Below are positions 52,845-61,960 of a DNA stretch of 64,000 nucleotides, piece by piece. A program made the translations under genes and the position numbers. Location: assembly GCF_024181585.1 (NCBI RefSeq), contig NZ_CP054258.1:2604001-2668000 (forward strand), in the 5' to 3' direction. Numbering within the stretch: the stretch's first letter is position 1; each line of letters begins with the position of its first letter. This DNA comes from Treponema socranskii subsp. buccale (lineage in GTDB: Bacteria > Spirochaetota > Spirochaetia > Treponematales > Treponemataceae). The notes under the pieces were generated by a model. The model did not search any database and was not told the origin of the DNA. It worked only from the letters and a program-made list of their open reading frames with translations.

Positions 52845-53064
52845 ATTGAATGGCAAGTTTGGAAAGCAAATCAAATTATACTTACGGCGAGGTTCCGGCT
52901 GCGTGCCGTTTCGAGCGTTATGCCTACGAAAGCCTGCCCCTAAAAGCTCGACCGCGGCATACACGGCGAGTTTGCGGAGCAAACTCGGTAGTGAGCGCAG
53001 TGAACGAAGTTCTCGCTGTAAGCATAGCTTTATTAGTTAACATTTTCCAAACTTGACATTCAAT
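52845..53064. repeat. 220-bp element with 21-bp terminal inverted repeats
   Basis: Bases 52845-52865 and 53044-53064 are inverted repeats with one mismatch. Inside are further hairpins, such as GAGTTTGC/GCAAACTC near 52971-52989. There is no ORF of note. It lies in the 327-bp gap between ychF and the PMM/PGM gene. The form fits a MITE-like or other dispersed structured element. I could not see target-site duplications. Confidence 0.6.
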
Positions 53065-53071
53065 TTAATTA

Positions 53072-54211
53072 TTATTTTCCTGCGGTATTGAATTTAATAA
53101 ACAATACGTCGCCGTCCTGCACGACGTAATCTTTTCCCTCAATACGATATTTTCCCGCTTCTTTGATCTTCGCTTCCGAGCCGTAAGTACGCAAATCGTC
53201 GATCGAATAGGCTTCGGCTTTGATAAAACCTTTTTCAAAATCCGTATGTATGACGCCCGCCGCTTTCGGAGCGGTGTCTCCTGCGCGGATCGTCCATGCG
53301 TGACAGTCGTCGCTTCCCGCAGTAAAAAAAGTGCGCAGCCCCATGAGCTTGTACGCCGTCCGCGCAAGATTTGCAAGCGCCGATTCTTTGAGGCCGGCGG
53401 CTTCCATAAATTCTTTGCGGTCGTTTTCGTCTTTGATTTCCGCCAAATCGGATTCGAATTTTCCGCAGATGACGACGGTTTCCGCGTTTTCTTCGGCGGC
53501 GATTTTTTTTACCGCTTCAACATAGTCGTTCGTACCTGCAGCGATCGCATCTTCGGAAACGTTGCAGACGTAAAACGTCGGCTTCATCGTAAGCAAAAAC
53601 ATATCGCTCACGGCCGCCCTTTCTTCCGGCGTCAGAAGGGCGAGCCGCGCGCATTTTCCCGCTTCAAGCAGCGGTTTGATCTTTGCAACCGCGCTCGTCC
53701 AATGCACATATTTTTTTTCTTCCTCTTTTCCGAGCGCGCGGCTCGCCTTCGTCACTTTTTCCTGCCGCTTTTTTATCGTATCCAAATCGGCAAGCGCGAG
53801 CTCCATATCGATCGTTTCGATATCGCCTTTCGGGTCAATCGGCACGACGGTATTCGCATTTTCGCGGACGTGCATGATATCGGCATCGTCAAAACAGCGA
53901 ACGACGTGTGCGATGCACGCCGTCTCCCGGATATTCGCCAAAAATTGATTGCCGAGACCCTCGCCCTGAGCCGCGCCTTTAATAAGACCTGCGATATCGA
54001 CGATCTTTACCGACGTAGGCGTAATCTTTTTCGGCTGAAAAACGCTTGCGAGAAAAGCGAGGCGCTCGTCCGGCAAATCGACAATGCCGACGTTCGGATC
54101 GATCGTACAAAACGGAAAATTTTCCGCAGCGGCGGGAGCTGCCGTCAGCGCCGTAAATATCGTAGACTTGCCGACATTCGGCAGCCCGACGATTCCGCAA
54201 TCGAGTGACAT
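53072..54211 (-). CDS. ychF: Ribosome-binding ATPase YchF (Obg family)
   Basis: A 379-residue Obg-family P-loop NTPase. GLPNVGKSTIFTALT is the G1 loop, VDIAGLIKGAAQGEGLGNQFL the G3 region, and the C-terminal TGS domain (AGDTAPKAAGVIHTDFEKGFIKAEAYSIDDL) is intact. The altered G4 region (NVSED) suits ATP use. The ATG follows GGAGGAA. It is a conserved housekeeping protein linked to stress and translation. Confidence 0.96.
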   Translation of the reverse strand: MSLDCGIVGLPNVGKSTIFTALTAAPAAAENFPFCTIDPNVGIVDLPDERLAFLASVFQPKKITPTSVKIVDIAGLIKGAAQGEGLGNQFLANIRETACIAHVVRCFDDADIMHVRENANTVVPIDPKGDIETIDMELALADLDTIKKRQEKVTKASRALGKEEEKKYVHWTSAVAKIKPLLEAGKCARLALLTPEERAAVSDMFLLTMKPTFYVCNVSEDAIAAGTNDYVEAVKKIAAEENAETVVICGKFESDLAEIKDENDRKEFMEAAGLKESALANLARTAYKLMGLRTFFTAGSDDCHAWTIRAGDTAPKAAGVIHTDFEKGFIKAEAYSIDDLRTYGSEAKIKEAGKYRIEGKDYVVQDGDVLFIKFNTAGK

Positions 54212-54262
54212 GATTCCTCCGTAAAAGCGTGCAAAAAAATTGCACTGTAAAATCGAGTGTTC

Positions 54263-54291
54263 AGTATATATGATTTGGCGGCGCTGAACAA
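54263..54291 (-). promoter_or_regulatory. Promoter of ychF
   Basis: TTGTTC (54291-54286), 17 bases and TATACT (54268-54263) on the minus strand, about 52 bases before the ychF ATG. The rest of the gap (54292-54403) has a small AAACAT/ATGTTT hairpin with a T-run at 54336-54361, in a sequence that recalls the first hairpin at 7341. Confidence 0.5.
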
Positions 54292-54403
54292 GGCAAAAAC
54301 ATTATCGCAAAGACGGACGAATCAATATATCTCCGACGTAAAACATCGAGGTATGTTTTTTTATTTGCGGATTATATCAGTTCGAAGAATTATCAGGGTA
54401 TCG

Positions 54404-56407
54404 TCAGCTTTGCGCTTTTACACGTTCCGCACTTTCGGCGGCCGCCTCCCATTCTTCGCCGAGTAAAGTAAGACGCGCTTCCGTATCCGCGAGGCGCTTT
54501 TGCACGACGCGTGATCTTTCTCCCGATGCATACACTTCGGGCTTGGCAAGTTCGTTTTCACATTCGGCCTTTTGCGCTTCGAGCGCGGCGATTTCCGTTT
54601 CGAGCCGTTCGACTTCGCGTTCGAGTTTGCGCTGTTCGGCTTTTCGCTTTTTCGCTTCTTCCCACGAAAGCTGTCCTCCCGCGAGCGCACCGTTCGTACC
54701 TGAAAGCTTTTCGCCCATCCCCGATCCGGCAGCACGAGAGACGGATTGCGCCTTTCCGTCGGCCGAAGATGCAAAAGGCATACCTGCAACCGTTCCGTTT
54801 TTTTCGGCTTCGATGCGTTCAAGGTAATACGCATAATCGCCCGGAAAAATGCGAAAGCGTCCCGATTCGAGAGCGAGCACGCGCGTCGAAAGCCCTTCGA
54901 TAAAACCGCGGTCATGGCTCACGAATACGACGGTACCGCCGAAATCTTTGAGCGCCTGCATGAGCACGTCTTTCGAATGCATATCGAGGTGATTCGTCGG
55001 TTCGTCGAGCACGAGAAAATTGACCGGCTCGAGCAAAAGCTTTAAGAGGGCGATGCGGTTTTTCTCCCCGCCCGAGAGCACGTCCAAACTTTTAAATACG
55101 TCGTCTCCGCGAAACAAAAACGCACCGAGCATGTCGCGCACTTTCGGAATCATTTCAAGCGGAGCGACACTTTCTATATAATCGATGATGCTTTCGCTGC
55201 CGGAGATTTCTTCCGAACTGTCCTGAGAAAAATACCCCGTGCGCACGCCGCTCCCGAATACGAGCTCGCCCGAAAAAGCAGTATCTTCCCCCGCGATGAT
55301 CCGGAGGAGCGTCGATTTGCCCGCTCCGTTGTGCCCCGCAACCACGAGCCGATCCCCGTTTTCGATCGTCACGTCGAGCTTATCGAGCACATTGTGTTCT
55401 CCGTCATAACTTTTCGTTACGCCGTTTATGCGGAGCACGACCTTTCCCGCATGGGGAGCGGGAGGAAAAACGAAGCGTATTTTCTTCATCGATTCGGGAA
55501 TCTCGATGCGCTGTATTTTATCGAGCTGCTTTTGCCGCTCCTGCGCTTGAGATGCCTTTGTCGCTTTTGCGCCGAAACGTCTGATAAATTCTTCGAGGTG
55601 ACGGATTTCCTTTTGCTGCTGTTCGTAAGAGGCGATGAGCGTTTTCAATTCGGTTTTGCGTACCGCTTCGTAGTGCGTAAAGTTTCCCGGATAGCGTTTG
55701 AGTTCGCCGCCGAAAAGTTCGTACACTTCGGTAACGCTGACGTCGAGAAAATAGCGGTCGTGGCTGACGAGCAAAAATCCGCCTTTGAACGACTGCAAAA
55801 ACCGCTCGAGCCAAGTACGCGCTTCTATGTCGAGGTAATTCGTCGGCTCGTCGAGGAGGAGTATGTCGGGATTTTGCATGAGCACTTTTGCAAGTGCAAT
55901 GCGCATCTGCCAGCCGCCCGAAAAGGCTTCAGTCCGTTTGGCAAAATCTTCGCGCGAAAAACCGAGCCCCGAAAGCACCGCTTCCGCCTGCGCCCGCCTC
56001 CTGTGCCAGCCGCTTTCGTCGAGCGCGGCAATGAGAGAAGCTTGACGCTCGGCAAGGTCGCCTGCGTTTTCCGGGTGCAGCGAAAGTTCATCGCCTATCC
56101 GATCGATTTCCGCCTGCATATCGTAGCCGAATTGAAACGCGGTATCCGCTTCTTCAAGCAGCGTGCGTCCCGCGTGCGTAAGCCCCGACTGCGGCAAGTA
56201 GCCGATGCGCGCATCCTTTTGCACGACTCTCGTTCCGCTGTCGCAGGGAATGAGACCGGCCATCACTTTGATGAGCGTCGACTTTCCTTCCCCGTTCGCG
56301 CCCGTAAGAGCGGCTTTGGTACCCGACTGCAGATTGATCGAAACGTTTTTTAATATGTCGCGGTCGCCGAACGCGAGCGATACTTTTGAAAACTGAACGA
56401 AAGCCAT
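54404..56407 (-). CDS. ABC-F family ATPase
   Basis: A 667-residue soluble protein with two ABC domains and no membrane part. The first has LTGANGEGKSTLIKVMAG and LLDEPTNYLDIEARTWLE, the second VAGHNGAGKSTLLRIIAG and VLDEPTNHLDMHSKDVL. A linker of about 80 residues (the P-site tRNA-interacting motif, ARTWLERFL ... EEFIRRFGAKATKASQAQ) lies between them and a C-terminal coiled coil (KLEREVERLETEIAALEAQK). ABC-F proteins act on ribosomes; a resistance role is not supported by the linker. Confidence 0.93.
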   Translation of the reverse strand: MAFVQFSKVSLAFGDRDILKNVSINLQSGTKAALTGANGEGKSTLIKVMAGLIPCDSGTRVVQKDARIGYLPQSGLTHAGRTLLEEADTAFQFGYDMQAEIDRIGDELSLHPENAGDLAERQASLIAALDESGWHRRRAQAEAVLSGLGFSREDFAKRTEAFSGGWQMRIALAKVLMQNPDILLLDEPTNYLDIEARTWLERFLQSFKGGFLLVSHDRYFLDVSVTEVYELFGGELKRYPGNFTHYEAVRKTELKTLIASYEQQQKEIRHLEEFIRRFGAKATKASQAQERQKQLDKIQRIEIPESMKKIRFVFPPAPHAGKVVLRINGVTKSYDGEHNVLDKLDVTIENGDRLVVAGHNGAGKSTLLRIIAGEDTAFSGELVFGSGVRTGYFSQDSSEEISGSESIIDYIESVAPLEMIPKVRDMLGAFLFRGDDVFKSLDVLSGGEKNRIALLKLLLEPVNFLVLDEPTNHLDMHSKDVLMQALKDFGGTVVFVSHDRGFIEGLSTRVLALESGRFRIFPGDYAYYLERIEAEKNGTVAGMPFASSADGKAQSVSRAAGSGMGEKLSGTNGALAGGQLSWEEAKKRKAEQRKLEREVERLETEIAALEAQKAECENELAKPEVYASGERSRVVQKRLADTEARLTLLGEEWEAAAESAERVKAQS

Positions 56408-56418
56408 GACAACCGCTG

Positions 56419-57732
56419 CTAATTTTTTTCGAAAAAGATGACGAGCGGACTTGCTCCCCGCCGCACGAGGGTATTGCCTTCGAAGCGCGCTTCGGACGCA
56501 TCTTCAAGACGTATGCCGTTCGCTTCGATTTTATACAAAAAATTCACTTTGGCTTTCATACCTTCAAAGGAAAATGAAAGCACACCGTCGTACTGCGGCG
56601 AAAGCGACGCGTCGATAAAATAATCGATTCCGACCGTACCGCCGCCCTTCGCGCTTTCGGCGATGAGAGACGGAACGAGCCTTCGGTTGCCCCGCCACGT
56701 AAAGGAGCCGTCGCGTTTAAGCGAAAGCTGTCCGTATGCGGCGCTTTTAAAATTCGGTCCCGCCGCTGCGATGCGCGCATATTCGGCGCCGCGCCGCTCT
56801 TTTTCTTCGGCAACGAGGGCTGCTATATCGATATCGTCTCCGAGTGCGATAAAATTATAATCGCGCGGTCTGCCCGCATCGTCGGCGCAGGTAACGGCGA
56901 TATAATTGTCCCTAACGGAAACCTTTACGGGTGTATCGGTAAACGTGTATTCGCCGTCGGCGGTTTTCATCGCCGCTCCGTATTCCCACGAACCGTAACG
57001 TTCGGGAAGATTCAGCGACACTTTTTGATTTTCGGCATCGACCGTAAAGCAATAAGCTGCATTCATACGAATCGGATCGATTCTCTTTTCGCGTATCATC
57101 GAGCGGTAATAATCGGGATACCATATCGTCCCGGCGAGCTTTTCAAAAGCGTCGTCTTTTTCTTCATCTCCGCTCCCCTCACCCGCTGCAGCTTCTCCTC
57201 CCTTTTGCATTTCAAAGAGTTCGAGGTTATATGAAAAACACCAGCCCTGTGTACCGCTCGACGTCAAAACGCGCAGCCAATTTCCTTCAAGCGCATCGGA
57301 TCCGGTCATAACCGCCTGCCCCTCTCCCTTATACAAAATCTTAATAATTTCGCCTTTTCTGAGACGGTACACCTGTCTCGCAGTGTTAACCGGTTCCGCT
57401 CTGATCGGAAGCCCGTCGAGCTTTACCGATGCATAGCGATGAAGGAATTCCGCATATCGGAGCTTTATCTTTTTCGTTTCGCGGCGGGAAGCGGGCGGCG
57501 TAATCTGCCACAGCGGAATATCGAAACGATCTTTCGATTTGGGCGCAGATACGGCATAAGTATGAGAAATATTTGAACGGATATACACGGGGAGAATATC
57601 GCCGTCTCGGAGATCTCTCTCGGGGATATCCCACAGCAGCATGCCGTATCCCATAAAGCGTGAACAGGACGCGAGCGCAAACGAAATCGAGCAGAGCGCA
57701 ATCAATCCGTATTTTTTCGTCAAACAAATCAT
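56419..57732 (-). CDS. SH3-domain lipoprotein
   Basis: A 437-residue exported lipoprotein. The signal ends at a lipobox (SFALASC). At about residues 115-185 a bacterial SH3-like domain can be seen (RAEPVNTARQVYRLRKGEIIKILYKGEG ... GWCFSYNLELF). The remaining C-terminal part is a beta-rich domain without a recognised family. The ATG at 57732 is chosen as it directly precedes the signal. It stands 11 bases upstream of the ABC-F gene in transcription order. Surface or periplasmic role likely. Confidence 0.75.
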   Translation of the reverse strand: MICLTKKYGLIALCSISFALASCSRFMGYGMLLWDIPERDLRDGDILPVYIRSNISHTYAVSAPKSKDRFDIPLWQITPPASRRETKKIKLRYAEFLHRYASVKLDGLPIRAEPVNTARQVYRLRKGEIIKILYKGEGQAVMTGSDALEGNWLRVLTSSGTQGWCFSYNLELFEMQKGGEAAAGEGSGDEEKDDAFEKLAGTIWYPDYYRSMIREKRIDPIRMNAAYCFTVDAENQKVSLNLPERYGSWEYGAAMKTADGEYTFTDTPVKVSVRDNYIAVTCADDAGRPRDYNFIALGDDIDIAALVAEEKERRGAEYARIAAAGPNFKSAAYGQLSLKRDGSFTWRGNRRLVPSLIAESAKGGGTVGIDYFIDASLSPQYDGVLSFSFEGMKAKVNFLYKIEANGIRLEDASEARFEGNTLVRRGASPLVIFFEKN

Positions 57733-57813
57733 AGAATACAGCATAGCACAGCACGGTAAAAAAGTCATCGGTGAGAGGGATGCTTTTACGCACGGATTTT
57801 CAGCACTCGATTT

Positions 57814-58338
57814 TTATACCGTGCCGCGTTTTAATTGCGGACGACATTCGAATATCGCTTTCAATACGGCGTCCCGTTCGCCTTCGTCGGCATAGGTGAT
57901 GCGCCGCATCCCTTTTCCGCGGACTTCCAATTCCATAATGCACTCTCCCCGTATTTCGCCCGTTTCCGAGCCTTTTTTTGCGACGCAGATATCCTTAAAC
58001 AAAATGACTTCGCCTTCCGTTACGACACCGTTTTCATACACGCCCGACGAACGTAACGTCGAAGCTTCTCGGACGGCGATTTCCGTTGCGAGCAATGCGA
58101 CGGCGCAGAGCATCCACTTAAAATAAAAGCGCAGATCGACGAAGGCGCTGAAAAGCATGATAAAGGGAGCGCACACGATGATCGCCGCCGAGAATTTTGC
58201 CGGACGCGGCCGCGCCGAAAACACGCATTTTCCCGCGCGCTTTAAAATCGATTTTTTCCGCAAAAAAATTGTTAAAACGAGCAGCGAGTACAAAACCGCC
58301 GACGCGGCGTACACGGCTTTCGTTATCGTTGTGTCCAT
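57814..58338 (-). CDS. Small membrane protein, unknown
   Basis: A 174-residue protein with an N-terminal helix (AVYAASAVLYSLLVLTIFL), a central pair (FSAAIIVCAPFIMLFSAF and FKWMLCAVALLATEI), then a cytoplasmic strand-rich domain (SGVYENGVVTEGEVILFKDICVAKKGSETGEI). This is the shape of DUF5673-like proteins, but I do not claim that family. It begins 2 bases after the NUDIX stop, so it belongs to the ECF-NUDIX operon. Confidence 0.65.
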   Translation of the reverse strand: MDTTITKAVYAASAVLYSLLVLTIFLRKKSILKRAGKCVFSARPRPAKFSAAIIVCAPFIMLFSAFVDLRFYFKWMLCAVALLATEIAVREASTLRSSGVYENGVVTEGEVILFKDICVAKKGSETGEIRGECIMELEVRGKGMRRITYADEGERDAVLKAIFECRPQLKRGTV

Positions 58339-58340
58339 TT

Positions 58341-58901
58341 TTACCGCCGCCTCCGCTTGAGCCAGACGCCGAGCGCGCGGCGCGAATTTTCAAATGCGAG
58401 CGGAGCGGCGGCAAGCTCGGCATCGTTCGAAATCCGCACCGCCGTAAAGCTTTCGACTTCGCTCTTTTGCGCACGAAGATTTTTTATCAACGCATCGATC
58501 GTTTCGATGCCGCGCGGAAGGGATGCACGGTAAAACACGTCGCAGGTTTTATACAAAATGCGTTTATACTCATACGTGTTCGGAAACGAGCACAGGTATT
58601 GCACGCGCCGTATTTCCAAAGCGGCTTCTTCCCTGCATTCGCGAAGAGCCGCTTCGTCGGCGCTTTCGTCCGGATCGATAAAACCGCCGGGCAGCGCGAA
58701 AAATCCCTTGCGCGGCTCTTTTGCCCTTTTTTCAAGCAGCACATTTCCTTCCCCGTCGGCGACGATGACGCACACGGCGGCGGCGACATTGTGATACAGC
58801 GTAAAAGCGCAGTCGGAGCAAAACCATTTTTTGTTATCGACAAAGCCGATATTTTTTCCGCCGCACATGGGGCACAAATTAAAATTATTATTGCAGTTCA
58901 T
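58341..58901 (-). CDS. NUDIX hydrolase with zinc ribbon
   Basis: A 186-residue protein. An N-terminal four-cysteine zinc ribbon (CPMCGG ... CSDCA) precedes a NUDIX domain. The box reads GGFIDPDESADEAALRECREEAAL, matching GX5EX7REUXEEXGU save for Ala in place of the last Gly. Relatives cleave NADH, ADP-ribose and similar. The start ATG overlaps the ECF gene stop codon (ATGA). Confidence 0.88.
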   Translation of the reverse strand: MNCNNNFNLCPMCGGKNIGFVDNKKWFCSDCAFTLYHNVAAAVCVIVADGEGNVLLEKRAKEPRKGFFALPGGFIDPDESADEAALRECREEAALEIRRVQYLCSFPNTYEYKRILYKTCDVFYRASLPRGIETIDALIKNLRAQKSEVESFTAVRISNDAELAAAPLAFENSRRALGVWLKRRRR

Positions 58902-61222
58902 GAAAAACACCTTTCGGTCAGCGCATCCGCGAGCGCTTCCGACCTCCGTATCGTCTGCATGATAAGCGGTACAAAAAGCGGAATAAGCGAACGCACGCGG
59001 CCGAAAAATCCTTTCGCATCCTTTAGCCCGCCGCGGATGAGCTGCGTTTTAATAATTTCCGACGCTTCATCCAAAAGCAGGGGCATAAAGCGAAAAACTA
59101 TTTCCGTTATTATGATAACGTATCGCACGGGAATATGAAATATTGCAAGCGGCTTTAACAAAACCGAAAGACCGTCGACGATATCGTATTCCGGCGTCGT
59201 ATATGAAAACGAAAGTATACATGCGATAGCCCCTTCGGTGCGGATAAGCGTCGTAAGGCAAAGCAAAAGCTTCGACGGCGTAACGGTAAAATATCGATAA
59301 GCGAGGAGCATCCGTTCGCCTTCAAGCGGCGGATAAAAAATCATCTGAAAGATGCAAAAAAACAGCAAAAGCGGAACCGTCTTTACGAGCGATAAAAAAA
59401 GGCGCCGTTTCGGATACTTTGCCAAGAACGCGTAGACGAGCGAAAGCAAAAACATACACACGCATAACGAAAGCGGTCGGACGGCAAGAGAGGCGGCAAA
59501 GAGCGCGATAAAAACGATGAATTTAACTGCCGGCGGAAGTTTCGCTGCTATACTGCCGTTTTTTTTGACGTTCCCCGTATTCGCCGAAGCTGCACGGATC
59601 GAATTTAATAATTTCGCACCTTCAAGCGGCATCTGTACCGTATCGGGAAGCGTATACCGATTCATCTGCGCGTCGAAACCTGCGGCACCGTCCGCATCGG
59701 ATTTTCCCTTTTTAATAATTTTTTCGCCGTTCGATGAAGCCGCGTTACTTCGAACGAGAAAAAGCTCGCCGTCCCGAACGGATATCTCTTCGTCGGCAAA
59801 ATCGGCTTCGTCCGGGCGGTGCGTGCTGAACAGCACCGTATGTCCCGAAACGGCCAGCGAGCGAAGGAGCGCTATCGTCTTTGCGCGGGAAGGGCCGTCG
59901 AGCCCCGCAGTCGGTTCGTCGAAGAGCAGCACCGGAGCGTCGAGCGCGATGATCCCCGCAACGGCAAGCCGCCGTTTTTCACCGCCCGAAAGTTCTGCCG
60001 TCTGGCGTTCCGCGTATTCGGCGTACGGGATGCCCGCTTCATCCATCGAGCGCTTTACGAGCGAAACGAGCGCTTTTCCCCGAACACCGCGGTTTCCGGG
60101 TCCGAAGGCGACATCGTCTGCGGCAAAGCGTTCGAAAAGGGCGGCGTCGCTGTTTTGCCTGCACAAAGCGGGACGCGAATCGCAGCGAATTTCGCCGTAA
60201 GACGGAGCGAGCAAACCCGCCGCCATTTCCAACAGCGTCGATTTGCCGCTGCCCGAAACGCCGGTGAGTGCGGTAAGCGTTCCTTTTGCAAGCGAAAAAT
60301 TAATATTGTTAAAAATGACGTTTTCACCGTAGGAAAATCCGACATTGCAAAAGGCAAGAGAGGCTTCGGATTTTTTTACGGCATGTGCCGCATACGCTTC
60401 CGCCGCATCATCGCACACAATCGTCCGACGCGCGGCTTCTTTTAGCGATGATGCATTTATCGCTTCGGCATCGGGCATATTCGACACGGCGGAAAATTTC
60501 ATCGCATTTTTATTATTTTTTTTAAAAACGGAGTTTACGATTTTTTCTCCCGTAATGCGTTCACACAGTTCGGTATCGGTAAAAAAATCATCCGTCGTTC
60601 CCGAATATACGATCTTCCCCTTTTCCATCGCGATGACATCCTTCGCTTTTCGGATCGCATCCGTATCATGCGTGATGTGGACGACCGTCCGCCCTTTTCG
60701 AACCCAATACGAAAGGAAGGCAAATATATCGTTTTTCGAATCGGGGTCGAGCATGGAAAGCGCTTCGTCCAGTATGATCACGTCCGGATCGATCGCGATG
60801 ATGCCGGCGAGCGCTTCTTTTTGCGTTTGCCCGAGAGACAGCGTTACGGACGGCGAAGAAGCTTTATGAAGCAGACCGACGACGGTAAGCGATTCGATCG
60901 TGCGGAGTTCGACTTCATCGGGTGAGAGGCCGAGGTTTTGCGGGCCGAAAGCCGTATCGCGGAAAACGACGCTGCAGATGATTTGATCTTTCGGCGATTG
61001 AAATACGAGAGCCGAGCGAACGCCGCTCGCATACGAAACTTCGCCGCAGTCGGCATCGAGGAGACCGCACAAAATCCGCGCAAGCGTACTCTTTCCGCTT
61101 CCGTTCAATCCGACGACGGCCGTGTACGAACCGTGTTCGAGCGAAAAATCGACATCGTTGACGGCCGGCATATTTTGCTGCGGATAAGTGTAGCTTACGT
61201 GATCGACGGAAAGAACTCGCAT
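58898..61222 (-). CDS. Fused ECF transporter: EcfA-EcfA-EcfT
   Basis: A 774-residue protein that combines what are usually three genes. ATPase 1 (residues about 1-230) has GLNGSGKSTL, LSLGQTQ (signature altered from LSGGQ) and IILDEALSMLD. ATPase 2 (about 305-500) has GVSGSGKSTL, LSGGEKRRL and LLFDEPTAGLD. The T component (about 560-774) has membrane helices and two coupling motifs, IIKTQLIRGGL and IRRSEALADALTERCF. It energises import of vitamins or metals by an S component, none of which is visible nearby. The start is uncertain between 61222 and 61234. Confidence 0.9.
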   Translation of the reverse strand: MRVLSVDHVSYTYPQQNMPAVNDVDFSLEHGSYTAVVGLNGSGKSTLARILCGLLDADCGEVSYASGVRSALVFQSPKDQIICSVVFRDTAFGPQNLGLSPDEVELRTIESLTVVGLLHKASSPSVTLSLGQTQKEALAGIIAIDPDVIILDEALSMLDPDSKNDIFAFLSYWVRKGRTVVHITHDTDAIRKAKDVIAMEKGKIVYSGTTDDFFTDTELCERITGEKIVNSVFKKNNKNAMKFSAVSNMPDAEAINASSLKEAARRTIVCDDAAEAYAAHAVKKSEASLAFCNVGFSYGENVIFNNINFSLAKGTLTALTGVSGSGKSTLLEMAAGLLAPSYGEIRCDSRPALCRQNSDAALFERFAADDVAFGPGNRGVRGKALVSLVKRSMDEAGIPYAEYAERQTAELSGGEKRRLAVAGIIALDAPVLLFDEPTAGLDGPSRAKTIALLRSLAVSGHTVLFSTHRPDEADFADEEISVRDGELFLVRSNAASSNGEKIIKKGKSDADGAAGFDAQMNRYTLPDTVQMPLEGAKLLNSIRAASANTGNVKKNGSIAAKLPPAVKFIVFIALFAASLAVRPLSLCVCMFLLSLVYAFLAKYPKRRLFLSLVKTVPLLLFFCIFQMIFYPPLEGERMLLAYRYFTVTPSKLLLCLTTLIRTEGAIACILSFSYTTPEYDIVDGLSVLLKPLAIFHIPVRYVIIITEIVFRFMPLLLDEASEIIKTQLIRGGLKDAKGFFGRVRSLIPLFVPLIMQTIRRSEALADALTERCFS

Positions 61223-61389
61223 CGCGTTTATCATATCCGAAACGGCGGAAAAAGCCAATTCGCGCGTTCAGCGTGCGCGGTATTTTTTCGCACGTTTACC
61301 GATTTGCGCATACGTCGGTTCGTATCTTACCGGACACGCATTCGGCGCGGCATTTGACCGGCAAGCGAATTCGCGGTATTGTTATCGGT

Positions 61390-61875
61390 ATGGAAGATAC
61401 GGTAATCATATATTATTCGCTCGACGGAAATACCGACCATGTCGCCCGGCGCATTGCGGAAAAAACGGGCGCAAAACTCGTACGGCTTGAAACGAAAAGG
61501 GCGTACCCGCGTAAAGGGTTCAAAAAATTTTTTATCGGAGGACGCGACGCTCTCTGCGGCGTGCAGCCCGAATTGAAGTCTCCGCTCCCCGATCTTGCGC
61601 CTTTCCGCAACATCGTCATCGGTACTCCCGTCTGGGCAAGCCGTCCCGCTCCGGCAATCAATACTTTTTTGCGGCGTACAAAGATTGACGGAAAACGCAT
61701 CGCGCTCTTTGCATGTTCGGGCGGAGGACAAGCGGAAACCTGTTTTAACAAAATGGAGTCGCTCCTCGCCGGCAATGAAATTCTCTGCCGGGCATCTTTT
61801 ATAAATCCCGCGTTCAAAAGCGGAAAAGCGGTCGACGACGCGATCGACGAGATCGTCTCCGCTCTGTCCGGTTGA
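61390..61875 (+). CDS. Flavodoxin family protein
   Basis: A 161-residue flavodoxin. The phosphate-binding loop is YYSLDGNTDHVARRIAEKTGAKLVRLE, and the isoalloxazine loops include GTPVWASRPAPAINTFLRRT and CSGGGQAETCFNKME. The ATG at 61390 matches the family start. It lies divergent to the ECF transporter. It would carry electrons or be a small flavin reductase. Confidence 0.87.
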   Translation: MEDTVIIYYSLDGNTDHVARRIAEKTGAKLVRLETKRAYPRKGFKKFFIGGRDALCGVQPELKSPLPDLAPFRNIVIGTPVWASRPAPAINTFLRRTKIDGKRIALFACSGGGQAETCFNKMESLLAGNEILCRASFINPAFKSGKAVDDAIDEIVSALSG

Positions 61876-61960
61876 AGTTTTAAGCGCACGCGGAAAATAC
61901 CGCAAAAAACGGATTCGGTTTATATAGAGAGAACAATAATCGAAAAAACGGTTGCCCGCC

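Noticed and set aside
53044-53064. A TTGACA-like box reading plus-strand near 53053
   Set aside because: It is part of the terminal inverted repeat, has no -10 at the right distance and no plus-strand gene follows.
54336-54361. Hairpin with T-run on the plus strand as a terminator
   Set aside because: No plus-strand gene precedes it; the stem is only six pairs. Noted only as similar to the element at 7341.
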